A stretch of 33,145 bases of DNA from Taibaiella sp. KBW10 (lineage in GTDB: Bacteria > Bacteroidota > Bacteroidia > Chitinophagales > Chitinophagaceae), in assembly GCF_003852495.1 (NCBI RefSeq), contig NZ_QAJI01000006.1, positions 110,696 through 143,840 on the forward strand, in the 5' to 3' direction. Positions 8,092 through 16,526 of the stretch are shown in pieces (the first letter of the stretch is position 1; the number at the start of each line of letters is the position of its first letter). The notes beneath the pieces were generated by a model. The model had not been told where the DNA came from and made no database searches. It was given only the letters and a program-made list of their open reading frames with translations. The position numbers were made by a program, and so were the translations under genes.

Positions 8092-8264
8092 TTAATAAGT
8101 TTTTTAATTAGGGAATGTAGCAGTAAAAAGTATAAAGCTATTTCAATGACGATAGCAAGTAACAGTAAGATGGTGTTGCTTTGCCGGTTAATCAGGTACT
8201 CGACATTTATGGTTGTGCCCACAATAAAGAGGAGTATCCGGATGCAAATAAGAAAAATGTTCAT
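8085..8264 (-). CDS. Uncalled 59-aa two-helix membrane peptide overlapping the SPFH gene
   Basis: On the minus strand an ATG at 8264 opens 59 codons ending TGG TAA. The product starts MNIFLICIRILLFIVGTTIN, has a short polar turn (VEYLINRQSN), a second hydrophobic stretch (TILLLLAIVIEIALYFLLL) and a basic tail (SLIKKLIKW): two predicted membrane segments with a positive C-terminus. Its last codons overlap the SPFH start by 7 nt (8085-8091), which favours a real, co-translated gene over chance. I know no named family. It may assist assembly of the SPFH protein in the membrane, but that is only inferred from position. Confidence 0.55.
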   Translation of the reverse strand: MNIFLICIRILLFIVGTTINVEYLINRQSNTILLLLAIVIEIALYFLLLHSLIKKLIKW

Positions 8265-8328
8265 TATTAATATGTTTTAAGCATAGGCCGGTTGTCGGAT
8301 TTCGTAAATGGCTGCCGGAAAGAAGATA

Positions 8329-8457
8329 TTACCTGGCGCATGGATGACCGTTCTTTTCGCACAATACCTTCCTGTTGACCACTGAATATTTGGCATTAAA
8401 ACGGTCGTTGTTTAAAATACCCGGCCAGTTTCGGGCATAAAAGTATAAAAATGTCAT
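8329..8457 (-). CDS. Possible 42-aa small ORF upstream of the SPFH operon
   Basis: An ATG at 8457 opens 42 codons, beginning MTFLYFYARNWPGIL and ending KNGHPCAR. It lies 64 nt upstream of the two-helix peptide on the same strand and fills most of an otherwise empty intergenic region between divergent genes. Two cysteines are present, and there is no signal peptide. No family is recognised and no clear promoter is seen, so it may be chance. Confidence 0.2.
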   Translation of the reverse strand: MTFLYFYARNWPGILNNDRFNAKYSVVNRKVLCEKNGHPCAR

Positions 8458-8524
8458 AACATCTGTCAAAAATTAATTTGGCCATAAAATTGTATCTTTA
8501 AGCAGAAACCAAAAATCAACAATT

Positions 8525-9217
8525 ATGATGGGTTATTACCTGATTGCCGGTATCATGTTTCTTGTGGGCATGTATGTGAGCAATCGCTTAAAAAGTAAAT
8601 TTAAGGAGTATGGTGAAGAGCCGCTCCGTAGTGGCATGACCGGAAAAGATATTGCCGAAAAAATGTTGCGCGATAATGGAATTATGGATGTGAGCGTGAT
8701 TTCCACGCCCGGTATGCTGACCGATCATTACAACCCTTCCAATAAAACCGTAAACCTTAGCGAAGATGTGTATGGGAGTAACAGTATTGCTGCTGCAGCC
8801 GTTGCGGCGCATGAATGTGGCCATGCCGTACAGCATGCAACGGGATACAGTATGTTACAGTTCAGGAGCAAAATGGTACCGGTAGTAAATATCAGTTCCC
8901 GTTTATCTCAATGGGTCATTTTGGCTGGTTTGGGATTTATGTTTGGCCGCTCCAATCCTATTATTTTGCTGGTAGGGATTGCACTGTTTGCCTTTTCCAC
9001 GATCTTCTCCCTAGTCACCTTGCCGGTCGAGTATGATGCGAGCAATCGGGCACTTAAATGGCTGGAGCAAACCGGGATCACAGCCGGAGCAGAACATGAT
9101 AAAGCGCAGGATGCTTTGAAATGGGCTGCCAGAACCTATGTGGTTGCAGCAATAAGCTCCGTAGCAACACTTTTATATTACATTTTATTATTTACCAACA
9201 GCCGTTCAAGAGATTAA
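8525..9217 (+). CDS. YugP-type neutral zinc metallopeptidase (Zn_peptidase_2)
   Basis: A 230-aa membrane protein with an N-terminal membrane helix (about 4-20) and a zinc site AAHECGHAVQHA (HExxH near residue 97), the signature of the YugP family. After it come two hydrophobic segments (about 130-165), then FSLVTLPVEYDASNRALKWLE, a second conserved family motif whose Glu is a likely third zinc ligand, and a final membrane helix (about 200-222). Length and order match the family throughout. Substrates are unknown. The start is ATGATG, and a near-consensus TATCTTTA lies 25 nt upstream. It is monocistronic, closed by a strong terminator 23 nt downstream. Confidence 0.9.
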   Translation: MMGYYLIAGIMFLVGMYVSNRLKSKFKEYGEEPLRSGMTGKDIAEKMLRDNGIMDVSVISTPGMLTDHYNPSNKTVNLSEDVYGSNSIAAAAVAAHECGHAVQHATGYSMLQFRSKMVPVVNISSRLSQWVILAGLGFMFGRSNPIILLVGIALFAFSTIFSLVTLPVEYDASNRALKWLEQTGITAGAEHDKAQDALKWAARTYVVAAISSVATLLYYILLFTNSRSRD

Positions 9218-9239
9218 GTACGGTCATACTGCATCACTA

Positions 9240-9268
9240 AGCGGCTCCTTTTCGGAGTCGCTTTTTTT
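9240..9268 (+). terminator. Intrinsic terminator of the zinc peptidase gene
   Basis: A 9-bp stem AGCGGCTCC / GGAGTCGCT (one G-T wobble) with a 5-nt loop, followed by seven T residues. Confidence 0.85.
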
Positions 9269-9292
9269 ATTCAAACATTTAACGATAATTTG

Positions 9293-9322
9293 TTGGGTAG
9301 AATAGCTGAATACTTATCTTTG
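9293..9322 (+). promoter_or_regulatory. Bacteroidota promoter of the TPR/barrel/SPOR operon
   Basis: TTG at 9293-9295, a 19-nt spacer, then TATCTTTG at 9315-9322. This fits the Bacteroidota -33/-7 consensus and spacing. It gives a 5' leader of about 75 nt before the ATG at 9403. Confidence 0.75.
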
Positions 9323-9356
9323 TTGGTTTGTGTATATCTATACCGCTTCATGGATA

Positions 9357-9380
9357 TATATTGAATATATTTTCAATATA
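9357..9380 (+). repeat. Inverted repeat in the leader of the TPR gene
   Basis: TATATTGAA (9357-9365) and TTCAATATA (9372-9380) are perfect 9-nt inverted arms around a 6-nt spacer, 22 nt before the ATG. It lies downstream of the predicted start site, so it may be an operator or an AU-rich mRNA hairpin. Confidence 0.5.
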
Positions 9381-9402
9381 GGAAAAATACATATTTTTAG
9401 CA

Positions 9403-12400
9403 ATGCGTCGAAACTTTAAATCTATCATACAACATACGTCCTTAGCAGTGGGCACTCTTTTTACGACAGCGACTGCATTTGGTCAAACCGCCATCGATAA
9501 TTTAAAGCCCAAAGCTTTATTACAACATGGTATCGAACAATACCAGCAAGGGCATTATAATCTGGCAGCCCATACCTTATCTGAATTTTTACAATACAAA
9601 GACATCCCTTCTAAAGAGACCGACCCTGTTATTGCTCATGTAGACAGAGACCAGGCGCAGTATTACCGAATATTGTCCGGGGTAAAGTTGCGTAACCTGA
9701 CGGCTATAGATGAGGCTAAGAGTTATACGACGACTACGGTGAATGTTGCGTATCGTCAGCGGGTAGCCTTTGAATTGGGTAAGTATTATTTTGAAAACAA
9801 CAGGGACCTGTCTGCAGCCATTACCTATTATGAAATGGCAGGCTTGGATAACCTGACCAATGCCGAAATCGCCGATACGAAATTTGAACTCGGATATTGT
9901 TATTTCCTGAATCAGCAATTTGATAAAGCACGTAATTTATTTGTAGGGATTAAGGAAATTCCGGAAAATAAATATTATCTGACAGCGAACTATTATTATG
10001 GTTTGCTGACTTATAATGAGGGTAATTTCGATGATGCCCTTAAAAGTTTCCAGCGGGTGCACAATTCACCCGAATACAAAGACATTGTCCCTTATTACGA
10101 AACCGAAATTTATTATTTCAAGGGAGATTATGATAAAGTGCTCAGCAATTCCCGCCGTTATTTGAACAGCAGTGATAAATTGTATTATGATAAAGAATTG
10201 CGCTTATTGACCGGGCAAACCTTGTTTGAACAGAAAAAGTATAAAGAAGCACTGCCTTATTTTGAACACTACTATAACAATAGTGAAAAGGTTAAGAAAG
10301 AGGAACTCTATGAGATTGCCTATACCTACTATCAGTTAAATAAATATACGGAAGCGATTGATAAATTTCAACAGCTCAGCAGTGCACAGGATTCTTTGGG
10401 ACAAACCTCCATGTATTTATTGGGAGATTGTTATTTAAAAACCAATGATAAAAAAGGTGCCCGTAATGCCTTTGGCTTGTGTAGCGAGATGGATTATAAC
10501 CTTCCACAGAAAGAAGCCGCTTTGTTTTTATACAATAAACTGTCTTATGAATTAGGCTTTGATCCTATGGCTACGGTCGGATTTAAGCGCTTCCTGACCG
10601 AATTCCCGAATAGTACCAATGCCGCGGAAGCAAAAAATCTACTTTCTGCCATGTTGTTGAAAAATAACAACTATGCTGAAGCTTATGATTTACTTGCAAA
10701 CGCAACACCACAAACAACGGAGACAAAGAATCTGTTCCAAAAAGCAGCGGTAGGCAGAGGATTACAATTATTACAGGATAAACGCTATGAAGAAGCAGAA
10801 CAATACCTAGATGAATCTTTGAAAAATCCGGCAAACCCTGCACTGGAAGCCATTGCGTATTTCTGGAAAGGAGAGTTGGACTATAAGCAAGGTCAGTTTA
10901 CAGAATCGGTAAGCGCGACGAAAAACTTTTTAAGAATAGCGAAAGGCAATGAGGCGGCGATTACAAAGATCAGTAATAAGGCGACGATACAAAATGCGAA
11001 TACCAATCTGGGTTATGCCAGTATGAAAGCAAACAATTTTGCAGATGCACAGACCGCATTTGCCGATGCCCAAAAAGGGACCGCTGGTACGGTAGCGACC
11101 GATGCTGTAGTGCGTCAGGCCGATGCTGCATTTATGCAGAAAGACTTTGATAATGCTGCGAAACTATATGATAAGGCAATTGCGGCAAACTCCGGCGATC
11201 CGGATTATGCCCGTTATCAGAAAGCATTAATCTTGGGTTTACAAAACAAGCAGGCTGAAAAAGTGACCTTGCTGAAATACATTACACAGAATGGAAAGTC
11301 GGCCGTAAAAGAAGAAGCAACACTGGAACTGGCCACAGAATATATCGCGATGGATAAGAACGTAGACGCGATTGCCCTTCTTGAAAAACTAAACACCAAT
11401 AATGTTGCCCTGCAGTCTAAAGCCGCATACCAACTGGCTTTTGCGTACCAGGACAATAACCAGAACACTAAGGCGATTGAGGCTTATAAAACGTATTTGA
11501 GTAAGTACCCTGCCGCCGCAGACCGTACGACCGCTTTAAATGCGTTAAAAACTTTGTATGTAAGTGAGGGGAAACCCGAAATGTATGCAACCTTCCTGGC
11601 GCAGGAAAACATTGCCGTTTCTGATAAGGATGATGTAGAAAATGCCTTTTTCGATGCTGCCGATAATGATTTTTCGAATGCTAAATATGAAAATGCAATT
11701 ACGCATTATCAAAAATACCTGAGCCAGTACCCTAATGGGCTATACACCATCAAAGCTTTATACTATCGCGGAGAAAGCTATTATCAGTTGAAAAAATATG
11801 ATAAAGCCCTTGAAGATTATAATGCGTTATTGGACAAACCCTGGAATGAATTCTCGGAAGATGCAGCTATGCGTGCAGCGACAATGAGTGCAGATAAAAA
11901 GGATCTTGCTACTGCGAAGAAATACTACAACCTTTTACTGCAGCATAATGCGACCGAAAACCTTCCGGCTACTTATGAAGGGATGATGAAGATTGCTTTT
12001 GAAGAGAAGGATTATACGGCCACCGAAAAATACGCGAATGACCTTATTGCCTTACCGGAGGTAACAGAACAGACACGACTGGCGGCGCAATTGTACAAAG
12101 CGAAAATGTTGCAAAACAATAATCAACTCAATGAGGCGAAGACGATTTATCAGCAGTTAGATAAAAATAATGTGGGCAACATCAGCGCCGAGGCCCGCTA
12201 CCGGATTGCTGAAATCCTGTTTGCACAAAAGAGTAATACAGAAGCCGAAAAAGCAGCGAGTTATGCAGCACAGGCCTCAAACAACGATCCTTACTGGGCC
12301 GTAAAAAACTATATTTTATTAGCCGATATCCTTGCCAGTAACAAAGATTACTTTAATGCGAAAGCAACCTTACAAAGTATTGTGAAAAATGCGAGTGATA

Positions 12401-12480
12401 AGACTTTAGTGCAGGAAGCAAAAGATAAACTGGAAAAAATAAAACAGTTAGAGAAGAATAAAAGCAAGTTGGCAGAATAA
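9403..12480 (+). CDS. Large secreted tetratricopeptide-repeat protein
   Basis: A 1025-aa protein with a signal peptide (about 1-28, cleavage near AFG-Q) and then almost continuous TPR helices to the C-terminus. Units such as ALLQHGIEQYQQGHYNLAAH, ELGKYYFENNRDLSAAITYY and ALYYRGESYYQLKKYDKAL show the W/L-G-Y-A-P spacing, often with Tyr at the middle positions. It is probably a periplasmic or outer-membrane scaffold. It heads an operon with a barrel 33 nt downstream and a HU-CCDC81/SPOR protein after that, suggesting a shared envelope complex. There is no lipobox and no enzymatic domain. It is unlikely to be SprE/PorW, which is a lipoprotein. Confidence 0.88.
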   Translation: MRRNFKSIIQHTSLAVGTLFTTATAFGQTAIDNLKPKALLQHGIEQYQQGHYNLAAHTLSEFLQYKDIPSKETDPVIAHVDRDQAQYYRILSGVKLRNLTAIDEAKSYTTTTVNVAYRQRVAFELGKYYFENNRDLSAAITYYEMAGLDNLTNAEIADTKFELGYCYFLNQQFDKARNLFVGIKEIPENKYYLTANYYYGLLTYNEGNFDDALKSFQRVHNSPEYKDIVPYYETEIYYFKGDYDKVLSNSRRYLNSSDKLYYDKELRLLTGQTLFEQKKYKEALPYFEHYYNNSEKVKKEELYEIAYTYYQLNKYTEAIDKFQQLSSAQDSLGQTSMYLLGDCYLKTNDKKGARNAFGLCSEMDYNLPQKEAALFLYNKLSYELGFDPMATVGFKRFLTEFPNSTNAAEAKNLLSAMLLKNNNYAEAYDLLANATPQTTETKNLFQKAAVGRGLQLLQDKRYEEAEQYLDESLKNPANPALEAIAYFWKGELDYKQGQFTESVSATKNFLRIAKGNEAAITKISNKATIQNANTNLGYASMKANNFADAQTAFADAQKGTAGTVATDAVVRQADAAFMQKDFDNAAKLYDKAIAANSGDPDYARYQKALILGLQNKQAEKVTLLKYITQNGKSAVKEEATLELATEYIAMDKNVDAIALLEKLNTNNVALQSKAAYQLAFAYQDNNQNTKAIEAYKTYLSKYPAAADRTTALNALKTLYVSEGKPEMYATFLAQENIAVSDKDDVENAFFDAADNDFSNAKYENAITHYQKYLSQYPNGLYTIKALYYRGESYYQLKKYDKALEDYNALLDKPWNEFSEDAAMRAATMSADKKDLATAKKYYNLLLQHNATENLPATYEGMMKIAFEEKDYTATEKYANDLIALPEVTEQTRLAAQLYKAKMLQNNNQLNEAKTIYQQLDKNNVGNISAEARYRIAEILFAQKSNTEAEKAASYAAQASNNDPYWAVKNYILLADILASNKDYFNAKATLQSIVKNASDKTLVQEAKDKLEKIKQLEKNKSKLAE

Positions 12481-12513
12481 TCTATAAAAATTCATTTTAG
12501 AAAAAGAGAAAGA

Positions 12514-14160
12514 ATGAAGTATTTCAATCATAAATCATTATGGGCCACCTTGGTATTGGCAGCTCCTTTAAGTGGAAGTGCGCAGGTAAGCAGGAACACC
12601 GATACCACATTCAAGACCCAGTCATTAAATATATATGCTACCTATAAACCGGAAGTAGCCCCTACACCCAAACCGGAATTTGTACCTTCATTGCCCGTAA
12701 TCGATACGGCAAAGCCCACTTTCAGCTATGCTGTACCACAGCAGGCACTAAGCTATGCCTATAAAGCAGAGCCTATAAAACCGCTGGCCATGAAGCAACA
12801 AAAGGAAACCCTGCCATTTGAAAATTATATTAAATTGGGCATCGGCAACCTCAGAACATACCTTATTGATGCCGGAGTAGGGGGTATCTATGGCGATAAT
12901 TATGACCTTAATTTTCATTTTAACCACTTGTCACAAAAAGGGGATCGTTTGTATCAGCAATGGTCACAAAACGAACTAAACGTCGGCGGAAGCTATTATT
13001 TCCCGAAACATACCCTGAATGTACAATTGACAGCAGACCGGCGCGCTTATCGTCAGTATGGTTATGACAACGATATCTATATCTACGACGAAAAACAAGT
13101 AAAGCAGGTATATTCCGGTTTCGACCTTAAGGCCTCTTTGAGCCCGTCTATGGCTACCTTTTGGGACCTGAAATATACCCCGTCAATAGACCTTTATGTA
13201 TTAAATAATACCAGAGGTGCTACAGAGCGTGCTTTTGGCCTTGCCTTACCGTTTTCCAAAACCATAGACTCAACGTTCTCCTTTTCTTTGGCACTGAATG
13301 CCAACCTTACCCAGTATGATGATAAAAACAAAATTACCGGTAATGGTTTCTTACAACTGGCACCGGCAATAGACCTGAGCTTTGCAAAAACAAAAATTCA
13401 CCTGGGTATCAAACCAACCTGGGCTAAGGAAGATAAAGTATATCTTTTACCCGATCTGACCCTGGAAACGACTTTGGCCCGGAATTCCTTACGCCTGCTT
13501 GCCGGATGGACCAGCGAGCTGAATCAGAATACCTATAAAAGTTTAAGTACCTGGAACCCGTATATGCGCTATCAGTATACACCGGTACAGGGTACGACCA
13601 ATCATGTGTTTGGCGGCTTTGATGCTGCGCTGAGCAGTCATCTGCAAATAGGAGGTACGGTTGGCTATAAATGGTGGAACAATATGGCCATGTTTGCCAA
13701 TAACTACACTGATAGTACTGACGGTCGCCAGTTCAACGTTATATATGATAAAGTAAGCGCAGTAAACATAGAAGCGAAAATTGCTTACCAGATCCATACT
13801 AAATTCAGCCTTAATGCCAGCAGTGTCTGGAACTTTTATGATCTGAAGAGCACACAGGAAAAAGCATGGCATTTGCCGCAGGTGAGCATTTCGGGTGGGT
13901 TCAACTGGAGTCCATTGAGTAAACTGAATATTGGTGCAGGAATCACCATCTACGATAAAATGTTTGCCAATAAGGCCGATGGAACCTATCGTAAATTACC
14001 GATGATTGCCGACCTTAATGCGACGGTAAGCTATACCATTATTCCAAGATTAAACATTTTCGTACAAGCCAATAACATATTAAACCAACGTTATCAATTA
14101 TGGAACCAGTACCCTGCTTATGGCATCAATGTACTGGGTGGAATCCGATTTAAATTCTAA
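12514..14160 (+). CDS. TonB-dependent-receptor-like outer membrane beta-barrel, plugless
   Basis: A 548-aa protein with a signal peptide (cleavage near GSA-Q24). A Pro-rich periplasmic segment follows (about 40-75), then a barrel from about residue 105 (NYIKLGIGNLRTYLIDAGVG) to the end. The C-terminus (NIFVQANNILNQRYQLWNQYPAYG, then GGIRFKF ending in Phe) is the standard end of TonB-dependent receptor barrels. There is no carboxypeptidase-like or plug domain, so it is probably structural or a partner of the TPR protein rather than an active importer. The 33-nt gap to the TPR gene and shared strand indicate one transcript. Confidence 0.85.
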   Translation: MKYFNHKSLWATLVLAAPLSGSAQVSRNTDTTFKTQSLNIYATYKPEVAPTPKPEFVPSLPVIDTAKPTFSYAVPQQALSYAYKAEPIKPLAMKQQKETLPFENYIKLGIGNLRTYLIDAGVGGIYGDNYDLNFHFNHLSQKGDRLYQQWSQNELNVGGSYYFPKHTLNVQLTADRRAYRQYGYDNDIYIYDEKQVKQVYSGFDLKASLSPSMATFWDLKYTPSIDLYVLNNTRGATERAFGLALPFSKTIDSTFSFSLALNANLTQYDDKNKITGNGFLQLAPAIDLSFAKTKIHLGIKPTWAKEDKVYLLPDLTLETTLARNSLRLLAGWTSELNQNTYKSLSTWNPYMRYQYTPVQGTTNHVFGGFDAALSSHLQIGGTVGYKWWNNMAMFANNYTDSTDGRQFNVIYDKVSAVNIEAKIAYQIHTKFSLNASSVWNFYDLKSTQEKAWHLPQVSISGGFNWSPLSKLNIGAGITIYDKMFANKADGTYRKLPMIADLNATVSYTIIPRLNIFVQANNILNQRYQLWNQYPAYGINVLGGIRFKF

Positions 14161-14178
14161 TCCTTAATTTGCGTAACG

Positions 14179-14186
14179 TATATTTG
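14179..14186 (+). promoter_or_regulatory. Possible internal -7 element (TATATTTG) before the HU/SPOR gene
   Basis: TATATTTG matches TAnnTTTG 36 nt before the ATG at 14222, but no -33 box lies at the right distance. It may give separate expression of the HU-CCDC81/SPOR gene. Confidence 0.35.
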
Positions 14187-14221
14187 TATATATACACTAA
14201 ATAAAACCAACTTTACAAAGA

Positions 14222-15181
14222 ATGGATGTTGCAAAATACATAGGTCTTTTCCTGCACAAACACCAATATTGTTACTTACCTAATTTAGGCAATTTTGCGG
14301 TTACGAAGAAGTCAGCGACGCAAAAAGGCGATCAGATAGAAGCACCCGAATACCAAGTCAGCTTTAATTTTTCCAATGGCTCTATAGACGATGCCCTGGC
14401 TAATTTTATTGCTACCAATGAACGGATCAGTATTGCCAATGCGGCCAATGCTATTAAGGATTTCTGTACCCAAACCCGTTTTACCCTCACAGAAGGCGGA
14501 GAAGTGACGATTCCCGGATTTGGTAAATTCGTAAACCGTGGCGGGAAGAATGAGTTCGTCTCTGATGAACGTATTGAAGTACACACGCGTACTATCCCTT
14601 ATTTTAAGATCAATGCTCCGATAACGAATACCTCTACAGGAGAGTCGATCTCCGAAATGTATGAGAAAATGCAGTTAAAGGAACCAACGAACGATGAGGA
14701 AATTGTGATCAAACCACCAACGGTAAACTGGTCCAAGATCATTATCCTGATTCTGATCGTTGTGGCGATCCTGGGTGCGGCAATCGGCATTTATTGGTAT
14801 ATGAATAATCAACCGGAGCAGAACAGCGCACAAGCTGACAAGCGTGCTGCGGCAGCACAGGCACCGGCTTCCGAAACACCTCATACGGCCACTAAACCAA
14901 AGGATACGACAACCCAGGCAGCACCGGTAAGCACCGCTGCAAATGGAAAGTATAATTATGCAATCCTGCAATTTGCTGATAAAGTAACAGCAGATAAGAA
15001 AATGGCCAAATTGGTTGCTTTTGGTAAAGATAAATATGCCAGTGATCTTTCTATGAAAGACAATGGTGCAGGCAGCTATTACATTACGATAAGCGTGCCT
15101 AGCACGATAGATACGGTTTTGGCAAAAGATTCCTTACGGAAATTCTTTAACCCGAACGGAAATGTATTTATTGTAAAGTAA
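14222..15181 (+). CDS. HU-CCDC81 and SPOR domain membrane protein
   Basis: A 319-aa single-pass protein. Residues 1-60 and about 66-130 are two HU-like (CCDC81-type) domains; PNLGNFAV and IPGFGKFV are the matching beta-arm motifs. A membrane helix spans about 172-194. A low-complexity Ala/Thr/Pro/Gln linker (195-242) precedes a C-terminal SPOR domain (about 244-319, YNYAILQFADKVTADKK...). The topology puts the HU-like part in the cytoplasm and the SPOR part in the periplasm. SPOR domains bind denuded glycan strands at septa, so the protein could link a cytoplasmic partner to the wall. It is the third gene of the TPR/barrel operon, closed by a terminator. Confidence 0.9.
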   Translation: MDVAKYIGLFLHKHQYCYLPNLGNFAVTKKSATQKGDQIEAPEYQVSFNFSNGSIDDALANFIATNERISIANAANAIKDFCTQTRFTLTEGGEVTIPGFGKFVNRGGKNEFVSDERIEVHTRTIPYFKINAPITNTSTGESISEMYEKMQLKEPTNDEEIVIKPPTVNWSKIIILILIVVAILGAAIGIYWYMNNQPEQNSAQADKRAAAAQAPASETPHTATKPKDTTTQAAPVSTAANGKYNYAILQFADKVTADKKMAKLVAFGKDKYASDLSMKDNGAGSYYITISVPSTIDTVLAKDSLRKFFNPNGNVFIVK

Positions 15182-15204
15182 TACCGCATACAACACTTAA
15201 TGAC

Positions 15205-15239
15205 AAAAAGCTATTCCTTTTGGAGTAGCTTTTTGTTTT
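15205..15239 (+). terminator. Terminator of the TPR/barrel/SPOR operon
   Basis: Stem AAAAAGCTATTCC / GGAGTAGCTTTTT (13 bp with one T-G wobble) around TTTT, running into a T-rich tract. It starts 24 nt after the SPOR gene stop. Confidence 0.85.
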
Positions 15240-15430
15240 AATGAGTATCCGCAAACAGCAACAAAGGGATCAGTATATTGTCTCTTTTTCGCTTTCATCA
15301 CAGCAATATAGACTCCGGGTGCAATAAAAGAAGGAAAAATGGGTCTTATAAGCGGATCGTTAGTTTATTTTATTAAAAAGGAGCATATAATAAATAAAAT
15401 ATTAACTTTATAGCAAAACTCATAAACCCC

Positions 15431-16441
15431 ATGCGTCGTTTTTTACTATTGTTCAGTACATTGCTGTTGGGAATGCATGCACATAGTCAGGGCATCCATT
15501 TTTCCCAATATTATAATGCACCTCAATTATTAAACCCGGCCAATACCGCGCTGATCCCCAATGAAGATTATCAGGTAGGGGTCAATTACCGTGAACAATG
15601 GTCTAATGTGCCGGCGGCCTTTAAAACGATTGCGGCTCATGGCGATTTCCAGTTGATGCGGAATAAAAACCTGACCAACTGGATGGGCGTAGGTCTTGGG
15701 TTCTTCTCCGATAAAGCCGGTGCCGGAATGCTCTCCTTAGATAAAATACAGGCTTCTATTGCCTATCATGTACAGATCAATGATTATAATATGATCTCCG
15801 CGGGGGTGAGTGCGGCTTTTGTACAGCGCACGATCGATTTTTCCAGACTGACCTTTGATGCGCAGTGGGATGGATTCTCCTTTAATAAACACCTGGCACA
15901 ACAAGAGCCTTATTCCTTAGAGAAAGTACGTTATGCCGATGTGATTCTAGGCGTGAATTATGCTTACTTTCCCAATGAAAATTTCTATTTAAAAATAGGG
16001 GCTGCTGCCCAACACCTGAACCGTCCAAACGAAAGTTTTTATCGTCAGGAAAACCGGCTCGGTATTCGGCCTATGGCCAATATAGATGCCCTTATCAAAG
16101 TAGGGGATAAGTTTATTATGAATCCGTCTTTGTATTATTCCTATCAAAAGAAAGCAACGGAGATGGTCGTGGGTAGTTTGTTTAATATGAATGTGTCTAC
16201 GATGGATAAAATGAACAATCAGTTGATTCTCGGTTTGTTTTATCGTTGGAATGAAAGTGTGATTCCTGTTGCCGGTGTGGAGTGGACCAAAATGAGACTG
16301 ATGGTTTCTTATGATGCCACTATTTCCCCATTTGCAAAAGCAAACCGGAATTTTGGTGCACTAGAGCTTTCCTTGACATTTAGAGGTTTATACAGCAAAC
16401 TTTCCGGTGGCCGCGATACCTATAACTGTCCGAGATTTTAA
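15431..16441 (+). CDS. Type IX secretion system PorP/SprF family membrane protein
   Basis: A 336-aa outer-membrane protein with a signal peptide (cleavage near AHS-Q20). The family-defining segment follows directly: GIHFSQYYNAPQLLNPANTA, then NYREQWSNVPAAFKT. The remainder is a beta-barrel with regular strands and the late GLFYRWNESVIPVAGVEW pattern. Members take part in T9SS secretion or in attaching adhesins at the surface, and genomes usually encode many paralogues. No PorK/L/M/N or SprB-like adhesin is adjacent, so this is a solitary copy. A near-consensus TAACTTTA lies 20 nt upstream. The next gene, a response regulator, begins 85 nt downstream. Confidence 0.93.
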   Translation: MRRFLLLFSTLLLGMHAHSQGIHFSQYYNAPQLLNPANTALIPNEDYQVGVNYREQWSNVPAAFKTIAAHGDFQLMRNKNLTNWMGVGLGFFSDKAGAGMLSLDKIQASIAYHVQINDYNMISAGVSAAFVQRTIDFSRLTFDAQWDGFSFNKHLAQQEPYSLEKVRYADVILGVNYAYFPNENFYLKIGAAAQHLNRPNESFYRQENRLGIRPMANIDALIKVGDKFIMNPSLYYSYQKKATEMVVGSLFNMNVSTMDKMNNQLILGLFYRWNESVIPVAGVEWTKMRLMVSYDATISPFAKANRNFGALELSLTFRGLYSKLSGGRDTYNCPRF

Positions 16442-16484
16442 CAAAAAAATATTGCTTAAAATATTATGTTGTAGCCAATTATTC

Positions 16485-16492
16485 TAACTTTG
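16485..16492 (+). promoter_or_regulatory. -7 element TAACTTTG for the response regulator
   Basis: TAACTTTG fits TAnnTTTG, 34 nt before the ATG at 16527; no clear -33 box. It suggests the regulator has its own promoter separate from PorP. Confidence 0.45.
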
Positions 16493-16526
16493 ATACGCAA
16501 TTTACCTTTACTTATTTAATCATATT

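Noticed and set aside
15241-15327. 28-codon Gln-rich ORF after the SPOR operon terminator
   Set aside because: It begins directly behind the terminator T-tract and has no promoter or conserved feature, so probably chance.
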